A stretch of DNA of 64,000 nt, from the NCBI GenBank assembly GCA_041402045.1, contig JAWKSZ010000011.1:62001-126000 (forward strand). The letters are read 5' to 3'. Positions 21,547-29,258 of this stretch are shown here, one piece after another. Position 1 is the first letter of the stretch; the number at the start of each line of letters is the position of its first letter. The translations under genes and the position numbers were made by a program. The stretch comes from JAGQRJ01 sp041402045 (GTDB lineage Bacteria > Planctomycetota > J058). The notes under the pieces were generated by a model. The model was not told the DNA's origin. It saw nothing but the letters and a program-made list of their open reading frames with translations, and did no database searches.

Positions 21547-22714
21547 CGGTCTTGGCGCCCGACGCCGCGGTGACCTCGATCGAGCCCACCGCCTTCACGT
21601 TGGCGCAGCGGTCGCTGCCCTCGGGGATCAGCAGCCGGAACGGACCGCCGCGCTCCGCCGGGAGCGGGCCGCCGTCGACGGCGTAGACCAGGAGCCCGCG
21701 CCGGGCCTCCTCCAGGCTCACGCTGCTGGTGAAGCTCCCGTCGGCGGTGGAGACCTGCACGTGGGTCGCCCCGGCCTGGGGCTGGGCCATGTCGAGCAGC
21801 GCCCCGAGCTGCACCGCGCGCCCCTCGCGCCCGGGCACCCGCGCGCGCACGTCCGGCACCTGCTGGGTCATGGGGATCGTGCTCAGCTCGAAGAAGGTCA
21901 GCGCGCGCGGCGCCGCGACGAGCCCGCCGAGCTGCACCCGGTCCGGCTCCGCCTTCTTGGCCTTGCGCAGCTCGAGGAAGGCCTGCATGCGCAGGCGCTT
22001 CTCCTCGTCCTCGAACAGGACCGCCTGCGCCGCGGACTCGAAGGCCTGCGCCGCCCCCAGGCTCAGCTCGGGGCTGAGGGTCAGGGCCTGCTTGGCCAGG
22101 CGCACCGCCAGCGCGCTGTTCTTGCTGATCTCCCCCGCGAGGTCGTAGGCCGCGGCCAGCACCTCGCCGTCGGGGACCACGCGGTTCACGAGCCCGATCC
22201 GCTCGGCCTCGGCGGCCCCCAGGATCCGCCCGGTGTAGATCAGCTCCCGGGCGCGCCCCAGCCCGACCAGCCGCGGGAGGCGGTAGGTCGCGCCGGCGCC
22301 GGGGAGGATCCCCAGCCCGACCTCGGGCTGCCCGAGCTTGGCGGAGGTCCCGGCCACCCGCAGGTCGCAGGCCATGGCCAGCTCGCAGCCGCCGCCCAGG
22401 GCGAAGCCCTCGATCGCGGCGATCGTGGGCGCGGGGAAGTGCTCGATCTCGGCGAACAGCGCCGAGTTGATCCGGCGCAGGGCGTCCAGCCGCCCGCGCT
22501 CGCGCAGCTCGCCAATGTCCGCGCCGCCGACGAAGGCCTTGCCCCCGGCGCCGGTGAACACCAGCACCCGCGCGCTGTCGGCGAGCTCGCCCAGGGCGTG
22601 GCGGACCTCGTCCACCATGGCCCGGTTCATGGCGTTGCGGACCTCGGGGCGGTCGAAGGTCAGGGTCGCGACCCCGACCTCGTCGCGCTCGACGCGGATC
22701 GTCTCGTAGTTCAT
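21533..22714 (-). CDS. Enoyl-CoA hydratase fused to sulfite-oxidase-like domain
   Basis: 393 residues from the ATG at 22714. Residues 1-260 are a complete crotonase-fold enoyl-CoA hydratase/isomerase: RPEVRNAMNRAMVDEV, the oxyanion-hole segment GGKAFVGGADI, and GFALGGGCELAMACD with PEVGLGILPGAGAT. Residues about 265-385 resemble the small molybdopterin-oxidoreductase fold (LGGLVAAPRALTFFEL, LLVYAVDGGPLPAERGGPFRLLIPEG). The Cys that binds Mo in true sulfite oxidases is not evident, so the second half may be a structural relic. The gene ends the ssb/AAA/GNAT operon and overlaps the GNAT stop by 4 bases. A fusion of these two folds is unfamiliar to me. Confidence 0.85.
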   Translation of the reverse strand: MNYETIRVERDEVGVATLTFDRPEVRNAMNRAMVDEVRHALGELADSARVLVFTGAGGKAFVGGADIGELRERGRLDALRRINSALFAEIEHFPAPTIAAIEGFALGGGCELAMACDLRVAGTSAKLGQPEVGLGILPGAGATYRLPRLVGLGRARELIYTGRILGAAEAERIGLVNRVVPDGEVLAAAYDLAGEISKNSALAVRLAKQALTLSPELSLGAAQAFESAAQAVLFEDEEKRLRMQAFLELRKAKKAEPDRVQLGGLVAAPRALTFFELSTIPMTQQVPDVRARVPGREGRAVQLGALLDMAQPQAGATHVQVSTADGSFTSSVSLEEARRGLLVYAVDGGPLPAERGGPFRLLIPEGSDRCANVKAVGSIEVTAASGAKTASAC

Positions 22715-23208
22715 GGCTCCCCTTCGAGGTCGCGAGCGTACCAGGTGTCGCAGGCGAAGTGACCGGTCGCGCCCTCGGGGGCGCAGAGCTGCTCGAACCC
22801 CGCCGCCTCGTAGAGCGCGCGGGCGCGCTGCATGCCGTCGAGGGTCTCGAGGTAGCAGCGGCGGTAGCCGGCGGCGCGCGCCGCCTCCAGGCAGCGCGCG
22901 AGCAGCGCGCGCCCCAGCCCGCGCCCGCGCCCCGCGGGGAGCAGGTACATCTTGCGCAGCTCGCACACCGCGGGGCCCGCGCCGATCAGGGGCCCGAACC
23001 CCGCGCCGCCGAGCACCCGCGCGCCGTCGAGCGCGACGAAGTACTGCGCCCGCCCGCCGGGGTAGGCGGCGCTCAGCGCGTCGACCTCGGGGTCGTGGAG
23101 CGCGGTGCCGGGCCCCGACGCGCCGAACTCCGGCATGACGGCGCGGATCACCGCGGCGAGGGCGGCGTCGTCCTCCGCGCGCACCGGACGCAGGGTCGGC
23201 TCGGGCAC
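22711..23208 (-). CDS. GNAT family N-acetyltransferase
   Basis: 165 residues. N-terminal LRPVRAEDDAALAAVIRAVM, then the conserved strand and acetyl-CoA loop CELRKMYLLPAGRGRGLGRALL (R/Q-x-x-G-x-G/A), and the ALYEAAGFEQL helix-strand near the end define a GNAT acetyltransferase of the small-molecule/amino-acid type (PhnO/ElaA-like layout). It starts one base after the stop of the McrB-like AAA gene and overlaps the hydratase-fusion start by 4 bases, so all are in one operon. The substrate is unknown. Confidence 0.88.
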   Translation of the reverse strand: MPEPTLRPVRAEDDAALAAVIRAVMPEFGASGPGTALHDPEVDALSAAYPGGRAQYFVALDGARVLGGAGFGPLIGAGPAVCELRKMYLLPAGRGRGLGRALLARCLEAARAAGYRRCYLETLDGMQRARALYEAAGFEQLCAPEGATGHFACDTWYARDLEGEP

Positions 23209-23209
23209 G

Positions 23210-25636
23210 TCAGTCGCGCGGGCGCAGGGCGTCGTAGCCCAGCTCGGCGGTGTCGATCCCGTGGCTGGCGAGCAGGGGCAGGACCTCGCGCTGCCACACC
23301 CGGCGCACGCGCACGACGTCCAGGCTCGGGTCCATGAAGAACCCGTGCCCGATCCGCAGCGGGTGCCCGCGCTCGCCGAGCTTGACGTTCAGCACGTCGA
23401 GCATGCGCGCCACCCACTCCAGCCCCGGGCGGCACTCGCCCAGGAACCGGCGCAGGACCGCGGAGTCGGCCTCGAGGGGCGTGATCGGGAAGCGCGCCAT
23501 GAGCCCCGGGTCGTAGGGGTAGTCCCGGGCCGTGGCCAGCACGTGCAGGTTGCGGGGGACGACGAGGTCCTCCCCCGAGGTCAGGCGCACCGGGTTCCCG
23601 CGCTCGCTGAGCGCGCCGATCAGCTCGCCGAAGGCCGCGGCGCTGTCGCCGCGGTCGAGCTCGTCGATCAGGAGCACGAACTCGAGCTCGCGGTTCCCGC
23701 GGGCGCGCTCGCAGAACGCGCGCACGAGCCCGGGGGTCCCGCGCTCGTCGATCAGCGCGGCGTAGGAGAGCCCCGGGTGCCCGCGCAGGAACAGCACGCG
23801 GTCGGTGTGCCCGGCCACGTGGATCGCCAGCCGGCGCGCGACGTAGGTCTTGCCGGTGCAGGGCGGGCCCACGAGCAGCAGCCGCCCGCGCTCGCGGACC
23901 GCGGCCAGCATGTCCTCGCACAGCGCGGGCAGCAGGTTCAGGTCCCGCGCCAGGCGGTCTTCGTTCTCGCTGGGCGGCGGCGGGCCCTGGTTCGCGCGCA
24001 CGACCTCCCCCCGCAGCTCGGAGAGCATGGCGGCGGTAGCCAGGCGCGAGCTCTCGCTGGGGGCGCCCGCCTCGCGCCGCTCGCGCTCGAAGGGCAGCGG
24101 CTCGAGGTCGTCCTCGGTGGGGTCGAAGTTCGTGACCGCGCGGCGCACCGACTCCTCGGCGGCCGCCGCCTGCCGGCGGGCGGCCTCCTCGGCCTGGCGC
24201 CGGGCCTCGGACTCCTGGGCCTCGCGCGCGGCCTCGGCCTCCTCGGCGCGCTTGCGGGCCTCGGCCTCCTCCGCCCGCGCCTGACGCGCACTCTCCCGGC
24301 GCTCGCGCTCCTCGGCCTCGCGCCGCTCGCGGGCCTCGCGCTGGGCCATGGCCGCGGTCTTGAACTCGGGGTCGTCGCGCTCGGTCTCCCAGCGCTGGAC
24401 CTCCTCGCGGGGCGGACGGATCGTGCCCCCGGGGGGGGTGCGGTCCGGAGGCAGCGCGTCCTCGAGGGACATGCCCGTGCCGCCGAGCGGCGTCGTGTCC
24501 ACGATCCGCACGCCCTGCTTCTTGGGCAGGCGCAGGTCGCGCTTGCGCTTGCCGCGGCCGTCGCTCGGCGGCTCCGGAGCGCGGGCCGGCCGCGGATCCG
24601 TGGGGGGATCGCTGGCCTTGTTCTTCTTGGCGCGGGCGATCTGCTGGAAGCGGTCGGAGGCCTTCTTCTTGCTCCGCGGGTCGGTCGGAGGGCTCGGGCG
24701 CTCCACCGGGCGCGGGTCGGTCGGGGGCCGCGGGCGCTCCACCGGGCGCGGGTCGCTCGGCGGGTCCTGCCGCGGACGCTCGATCGTGGCGCTGGCGCCC
24801 GGACGCTCGATCGTGGCGCTGGCGGGGCGCTCGATCGAGGGCTGCCCGCCGCCCTTCTTGGGCTGCCATACCCCCGAGCCGCCGAAGTCGTCGCCGCTCG
24901 AGCCGGTCGAGGCGAGGTCGGCCCAGCGGTCGGCGTGGGCGTTGACGTAGTCGAGCACGTGCTCCACCGCCCAGCCCGCGCGCATGCGCTTGGGGAGCTT
25001 GGGGATCGCGTCGACCACCGCGCGAGACACGCGGAAGAAGGTGGTGAAGCGCGGCTCCCAGTCGCGGTCCCGGGCCTCGGGGCCCAGGGCGCCCGAGCGC
25101 GCCAGGCGGCGGATCGCGTGGTCCGAGCTGAACTGGAACACGGGCTCCTCGCCCTTGCTCAGCACGTGCCAGGCGAAGGTCAGGAAGTGGGTCGCGGGGC
25201 CGATCCCCAGGGGCTCCGCCCCGTCGCCCCGGGCGTCGAGCCCGGCCACGAACTCGCCGAAGGCGAGCAGGATCTGCACGCGCTCGGCGTCGGTGGTCCC
25301 GTCGGCCAGGTGCGAGCGGAACAACGACGCCAGGTCGACCTCGGGGATCCTGGGCGCGGTCTGGAGGAAGCGCGTGGCGAAGCGGCTCTCGTCCTCGTTG
25401 CGGAAGCCCCACAGGTTCCGCGCGGGCCCGCCGTCGGCGGGCTCGTGGGTCAGGGTCAGGTGATACTCGATCCGCTCCACGAGCCGCGCGAGGCTCTCGT
25501 CGGCGTCGCGGAACGCGAGCAGCGCGTCGAGCAGCTCAGGGAGCGCCCGGGTGCGCGCCTCGTCGAGGTCGCGCGCCTGCTCCAGGGCCTCGTCGTCTTC
25601 GAGGAACGCCGTCGCGGCGGCCTTCAACGCCTCCAC
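23210..25636 (-). CDS. McrB-like AAA+ ATPase with N-terminal helical domain
   Basis: 808 residues. The N-terminal 250 residues are helical and include GIGPATHFLTFAWHVLSKGE, reminiscent of the DNA-associated helical domain of McrB-like proteins. A 300-residue low-complexity region rich in Pro, Arg and charged Glu/Ala/Arg repeats (coiled-coil-like at about 425-500) follows. The C-terminal AAA+ module has Walker A GPPCTGKT near 588, the McrB-type Walker B LLIDELDRGDSAAAFGEL near 650 and an ARFPITPLE Arg-finger segment near 714. No mcrC or nuclease gene is adjacent. It lies 13 bases after the ssb-like gene, so a role on single-stranded DNA or in genome defence is possible but inferred. MoxR-type chaperone is the main alternative. 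Confidence 0.75.
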   Translation of the reverse strand: MEALKAAATAFLEDDEALEQARDLDEARTRALPELLDALLAFRDADESLARLVERIEYHLTLTHEPADGGPARNLWGFRNEDESRFATRFLQTAPRIPEVDLASLFRSHLADGTTDAERVQILLAFGEFVAGLDARGDGAEPLGIGPATHFLTFAWHVLSKGEEPVFQFSSDHAIRRLARSGALGPEARDRDWEPRFTTFFRVSRAVVDAIPKLPKRMRAGWAVEHVLDYVNAHADRWADLASTGSSGDDFGGSGVWQPKKGGGQPSIERPASATIERPGASATIERPRQDPPSDPRPVERPRPPTDPRPVERPSPPTDPRSKKKASDRFQQIARAKKNKASDPPTDPRPARAPEPPSDGRGKRKRDLRLPKKQGVRIVDTTPLGGTGMSLEDALPPDRTPPGGTIRPPREEVQRWETERDDPEFKTAAMAQREARERREAEERERRESARQARAEEAEARKRAEEAEAAREAQESEARRQAEEAARRQAAAAEESVRRAVTNFDPTEDDLEPLPFERERREAGAPSESSRLATAAMLSELRGEVVRANQGPPPPSENEDRLARDLNLLPALCEDMLAAVRERGRLLLVGPPCTGKTYVARRLAIHVAGHTDRVLFLRGHPGLSYAALIDERGTPGLVRAFCERARGNRELEFVLLIDELDRGDSAAAFGELIGALSERGNPVRLTSGEDLVVPRNLHVLATARDYPYDPGLMARFPITPLEADSAVLRRFLGECRPGLEWVARMLDVLNVKLGERGHPLRIGHGFFMDPSLDVVRVRRVWQREVLPLLASHGIDTAELGYDALRPRD

Positions 25637-25649
25637 CTGCGCCTCCTAC

Positions 25650-26192
25650 CTAAAACGGTATGTCCGAGGTGTAGGAGGGGTCCGGCGGCGGGGCGACCGG
25701 CGGCGGCGGCGGCGGCACCACGGGCTTCGCCGGCTGGGGCGGCTGGGGGGCCTCGGCGGCCTCGCCGCCGCCCTCGCCCTCGGGCTTGCGCGGGCCGCGA
25801 CGCCGACGCCGGCGGCGCTTGGCGCTGCGGCCCTCCTCGCCTTCGCCCTCCTCGGCGGGAGCGCCCTCGGGGCGCGGCTTGCGCGGCGGGCGCGCGTTGG
25901 CCAGCGGCTCCAGGGCCTGGATCTGCGCCACGAGCACGTCGCCGTCGCCGCGGCTCTCCTGGCGCAGCTGCCCGCGGGCGAGCACGCCCTGGCCCACCCG
26001 CAGCTCGAGGGCCGCCTCGACCTGCGGGCCGTAGGCGTGGAGCAGGAGCGGCAACGTCGCGCCGCGACGCCGCCCGCCGCCGTGAGTCCCCGGCGCGAGC
26101 CACACCTTGGCCACGCGCGCGTCGCCGGTCCCCTCGGCCTCGGTGGCCTTGGTCACGCGACCCAGCAGATAGAACTTGTTCAGGTTGCCCAC
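25650..26192 (-). CDS. Single-stranded DNA-binding protein-like (divergent)
   Basis: About 180 residues from the GTG at 26192, which begins the OB fold (GNLNKFYLLGRVTKATEAEG); the frame is open upstream but without homology. The OB-fold part spans about 100 residues, with VLARGQLRQESRGDGDVLVAQI as a late strand. A basic RRRRRRR cluster, a Pro/Glu-rich linker and the C-terminal tip SDIPF follow; the acidic-hydrophobic tip is the SSB hallmark used to recruit partner enzymes. The basic cluster is unusual for SSB tails. It heads the operon with the McrB-like ATPase and may be an accessory rather than the housekeeping SSB. Confidence 0.78.
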   Translation of the reverse strand: MGNLNKFYLLGRVTKATEAEGTGDARVAKVWLAPGTHGGGRRRGATLPLLLHAYGPQVEAALELRVGQGVLARGQLRQESRGDGDVLVAQIQALEPLANARPPRKPRPEGAPAEEGEGEEGRSAKRRRRRRRGPRKPEGEGGGEAAEAPQPPQPAKPVVPPPPPPVAPPPDPSYTSDIPF

Positions 26193-26342
26193 GGCGGTCC
26201 TCTCGGCGGAAGGGCTCCGCACCCCCTGCGGGAGGCGGCCCAGCGGAACCACGGAAGCTAGCAGGGGCCGCCGCGCGAAGCAACGCACGCCAGCGCGGTG
26301 GTATCGTGCGGCGCTCGCCCCCCTTCAGAGTCCGGAGCCTCC
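26193..26342. promoter_or_regulatory. Divergent promoter region, ssb operon / YgfK-like
   Basis: 150 bases between two divergent genes. GGTATCGTGC (TATCGT at 26302-26307) is a -10-like hexamer about 40 bases before the YgfK-like GTG. Nothing else specific is seen. Confidence 0.35.
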
Positions 26343-28430
26343 GTGGAACTGCACCCGCTGCCCCTCGACGTGCTGTTGACCCGCGCCTTCGCCGAGCTCG
26401 AGGCCAAGGACGCGATCTTCGACCTCCCCCGCAAGAAGTGGTTCACCCCCTCGCCGGACCTGGACCTGAGCTGCAGCTTCCGCACCGAGCGCGCGGCGAC
26501 CCCCGTCGGCCCCGCCGCGGGCCCGCAGTCGCAAATGGTGCAGAACATCGTGCTCTCCTGGCTCGCCGGCGCCCGGGTGATCGAGCTCAAGACGGTCCAG
26601 GTCGACGATCGCCTGGAGATCCCGCGCCCGTGTATCGACGCGCGGACCCTGGGCTACAACGTCGAGTGGTCCCAGGAGCTGCGGGTCGAGGACGCGCTGC
26701 GCGAGTACGTGGGCGCGTGGATGCTGATCCGGATCCTGCAGGAGGAGCGCGTGCTCGACCTGCCGCCCGGGGGCGGCGACGTGCTGTTCGACATGTCGGT
26801 GGGCTACGACCTGACCGGGATCAAGACGCGCAAGGTCTCGGACTTCGTGCGCTCCATGCTCGACGCCAGCGCCACGATCGACGCGCTGCGCCCGCGGCTC
26901 ACCGGCCGCTTCGCCAAGCACCGCGACCTCGACTTCGCGCCCCGGGTCGCCGCCGGGATCACGCTCAGCACGTTCCACGGCTGCCCCGCCCACGAGATCG
27001 AGGGGATCTGCGACTACCTCCTGCGCGAGCTCGGGACCCACGTGGTGATCAAGCTCAACCCCACGCTCCTGGGCTTCGAGCAGGTGGACGCGATCGTGCG
27101 CGGCGAGCTGGGCTACGAGCACGTCGAGCTCGACCGCGCCGCCTTCGAGCACGACCTCAAGTGGGACGAGGCCCAGGAGATCGTGGAGCGCCTGGAGCGC
27201 ACCGCGAGCGAGCGCGGGCTGACCCTGGGGGTCAAGTTCAGCAACACCCTGGTGGTCAAGAACACCGACACGTTCTTCCCCAACGACCCCACGATGTACC
27301 TCTCCGGCGCGGCGCTGCACGTGCTCGCGGTCCAGCTCGCGGCGCGCTTCCGCGAGCGCTTCCCCGAGCGGATCGACGTGTCCTTCTCGGCGGGGATCGA
27401 CCAGAAGAACTTCGCCGAGGCCGCGGCCTGCGACCTGGTCCCGATCACGACCTGCACCGACCTCCTGCGCGCCGGGGGCTACGGGCGCATGTCGGGCTAC
27501 CTCACCCGCTGGGAGCAGCTCATGCGCAAGCGCGGGGTCGCGACCCGCGGCGACTGGGTGCTGCTCGCCGAGGGCGCCTGCCAGGCGGTGGCCCCCGAGG
27601 TCCTGGGCGCCGAGCTGGCCCAGGAACTCGACGCCTACCTCCAGCAGCCGGGGACCAAGGACGTGCGCGGCTGGCTGGAGCAGCAGGGCCAGGCCGCGCG
27701 CTACGAGGCGCTGGTGCGCCGCGCCGGCGGCTGGAACCTCTCCCGTTACGCCCAGGCCGTGCGCCAGGACCCGCGCTACACCGCAGCCAAGCAGAAGCCC
27801 CCGCGCAAGGTGGGGAGCGAGCTGTGGCTGTTCGACTGCATTAGCTGCGACAAGTGCATTCCGGTGTGCCCCAACGACGCCAACTTCGCGCTCGAGATCG
27901 CGCCGATCGACCAGGACGCGCTGGAGGTGGTCCTGGGCGAGGGCGGCGCGCTCGAGGTCCGCGCCGCCCCGCGCTACACCGCCGAGCGCGCGCACCAGCT
28001 CGCGAACTTCGCCGACTGGTGCAACGAGTGCGGCAACTGCGACGTGTTCTGCCCCGAGGACGGCGGGCCCTACGTGGTCAAGCCGCGCTTCTTCTCGGGG
28101 GAGGCGAGCTACCGCGAGGCGCCGCAGCACGACGGGTTCTACCTGGAGCGGGTCGTGCCCGCGGGCTGGCGCCTGCGCGGGCGCCTGGACGGCGTGGAGC
28201 ACACCCTCGTGCGCGTCCCGGGGCGCCCCGACCGCTTCGAGGACGACGGCCTGGCCCTCGAGCTCGACCCCGCCTCGGGGGAGGTCCTGAGCGCGCGCCC
28301 GTTCTTCCGCGCCAAGCCCGGCCACGCGCTCCAGACCTGGCGCTACCTCGCCATGCGCGCCTTGCTCCAGGCGGTGGTCGACGCCGGGGCGGTGACCCCG
28401 GTCGGCGCGCTCCTCGCCAGCGAGGGCTAG
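26343..28430 (+). CDS. YgfK-like iron-sulfur protein (putative selenate reductase subunit), short form
   Basis: 695 residues from the GTG at 26343. The N-terminal 450 residues match the dihydroorotate-dehydrogenase-like barrel of YgfK: LPLDVLLTRAFAELEAKDAI, ATPVGPAAGPQSQMVQNI, IELKTVQVDDRLEIPRPCID, FDMSVGYDLTGIK, KLNPTLLGF. Two Cys motifs follow: CISCDKCIPVC near 498 and CNECGNCDVFC near 559, each ligating a 4Fe-4S cluster. Full-length YgfK is over 1,000 residues and carries a glutamate-synthase-like FAD/NAD(P)H domain; this protein lacks it and must take electrons from a partner not encoded nearby. The gene appears complete. It overlaps the convergent secretin-N-like gene by 4 bases. Confidence 0.85.
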   Translation: MELHPLPLDVLLTRAFAELEAKDAIFDLPRKKWFTPSPDLDLSCSFRTERAATPVGPAAGPQSQMVQNIVLSWLAGARVIELKTVQVDDRLEIPRPCIDARTLGYNVEWSQELRVEDALREYVGAWMLIRILQEERVLDLPPGGGDVLFDMSVGYDLTGIKTRKVSDFVRSMLDASATIDALRPRLTGRFAKHRDLDFAPRVAAGITLSTFHGCPAHEIEGICDYLLRELGTHVVIKLNPTLLGFEQVDAIVRGELGYEHVELDRAAFEHDLKWDEAQEIVERLERTASERGLTLGVKFSNTLVVKNTDTFFPNDPTMYLSGAALHVLAVQLAARFRERFPERIDVSFSAGIDQKNFAEAAACDLVPITTCTDLLRAGGYGRMSGYLTRWEQLMRKRGVATRGDWVLLAEGACQAVAPEVLGAELAQELDAYLQQPGTKDVRGWLEQQGQAARYEALVRRAGGWNLSRYAQAVRQDPRYTAAKQKPPRKVGSELWLFDCISCDKCIPVCPNDANFALEIAPIDQDALEVVLGEGGALEVRAAPRYTAERAHQLANFADWCNECGNCDVFCPEDGGPYVVKPRFFSGEASYREAPQHDGFYLERVVPAGWRLRGRLDGVEHTLVRVPGRPDRFEDDGLALELDPASGEVLSARPFFRAKPGHALQTWRYLAMRALLQAVVDAGAVTPVGALLASEG

Positions 28431-29170
28431 CGCGCCTCGCTCAGCGGCGCCTGGGGGACGTCGAGGGCGGCCACGAGCTCCTCGTAGGCGCGCACGTTGA
28501 GGGCGAGGTCGCAGAGCACGAGCTGCTCGGCGCCGGGGACGTAGAGCACGTTCCCCAGCCGCGAGGGGTCGCGGGTCATGAGCCCGCGCAGGGTGGCGAA
28601 GATCGCGTTGCCGCCGCCGTGGTAGAGCGGGACCACGCGGGTCACGGGCTGGTCGGGGTCGGCCACCGCACCCGCGGAGACCAAGGGCCAGGTCCCGACC
28701 GAGCGCTGGGCTGCGTTGCGCAGGTGCCGGGCCTCTACCCCGCCGGCGCCGTCGGTGATCAGGAGCACGTCGACGCTGGCGAGCACGCGCCGGACCCCGC
28801 GGCGGTCGAGGGTCGTCTCTCCGCCGAGCTCGATCCGCTGCGCCGCCGCCTGGGGGTCGAGGGTGAAGCTCAGGCCGCGGGCCGCGGCGAAGGCGGCGAC
28901 CAGGTCGGGGACCGTGACCTGTCCCCGGTCGTCGGGGGCGACGGTGAGGCTGAGGTCGTCCTCCGCCACGGCCAGGAACGCGCGCTCGCTGGGCGCGGGC
29001 CGCACCCGCACCCGCGGCGCGCCGGGGCCCGCCTCGGTCGCCGGCTCGCGCGGGGTCGCGACGGCGGGCGCGGGCGCGGCCGGCGCGGGCTCCGTGGCTC
29101 GGGCGAGCTGCCAGGTCACGAGGGCGGTGAGGGCGACGGTGATCAGGTGACTCTGGGTCTTGAGGCGCAT
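28427..29170 (-). CDS. Secretin N-domain-like exported protein
   Basis: 247 residues with an N-terminal membrane anchor or signal (LITVALTALVTWQLARA) and a Pro/Ala linker. Two small alpha/beta domains follow: an N0/STN-like segment (VTVPDLVAAFAAARGLSFTLDP) and an N1-like segment (VVPLYHGGGNAIFATLRGLM...YEELVAALD), the repeating layout of the periplasmic part of type II secretion secretins (GspD). There is no secretin barrel, and no other secretion genes are near. It may be an orphan scaffold or adaptor. Convergent with the YgfK-like gene. Confidence 0.7.
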   Translation of the reverse strand: MRLKTQSHLITVALTALVTWQLARATEPAPAAPAPAVATPREPATEAGPGAPRVRVRPAPSERAFLAVAEDDLSLTVAPDDRGQVTVPDLVAAFAAARGLSFTLDPQAAAQRIELGGETTLDRRGVRRVLASVDVLLITDGAGGVEARHLRNAAQRSVGTWPLVSAGAVADPDQPVTRVVPLYHGGGNAIFATLRGLMTRDPSRLGNVLYVPGAEQLVLCDLALNVRAYEELVAALDVPQAPLSEAR

Positions 29171-29258
29171 GGGCGAACCTTGGTCGAGGGGGAGCGCCGC
29201 GGCCGTCTGCCGCGGGCTGCTCCTCTGACGGCGCGGCTCGCCCTGGGTTCAGTCCGCG

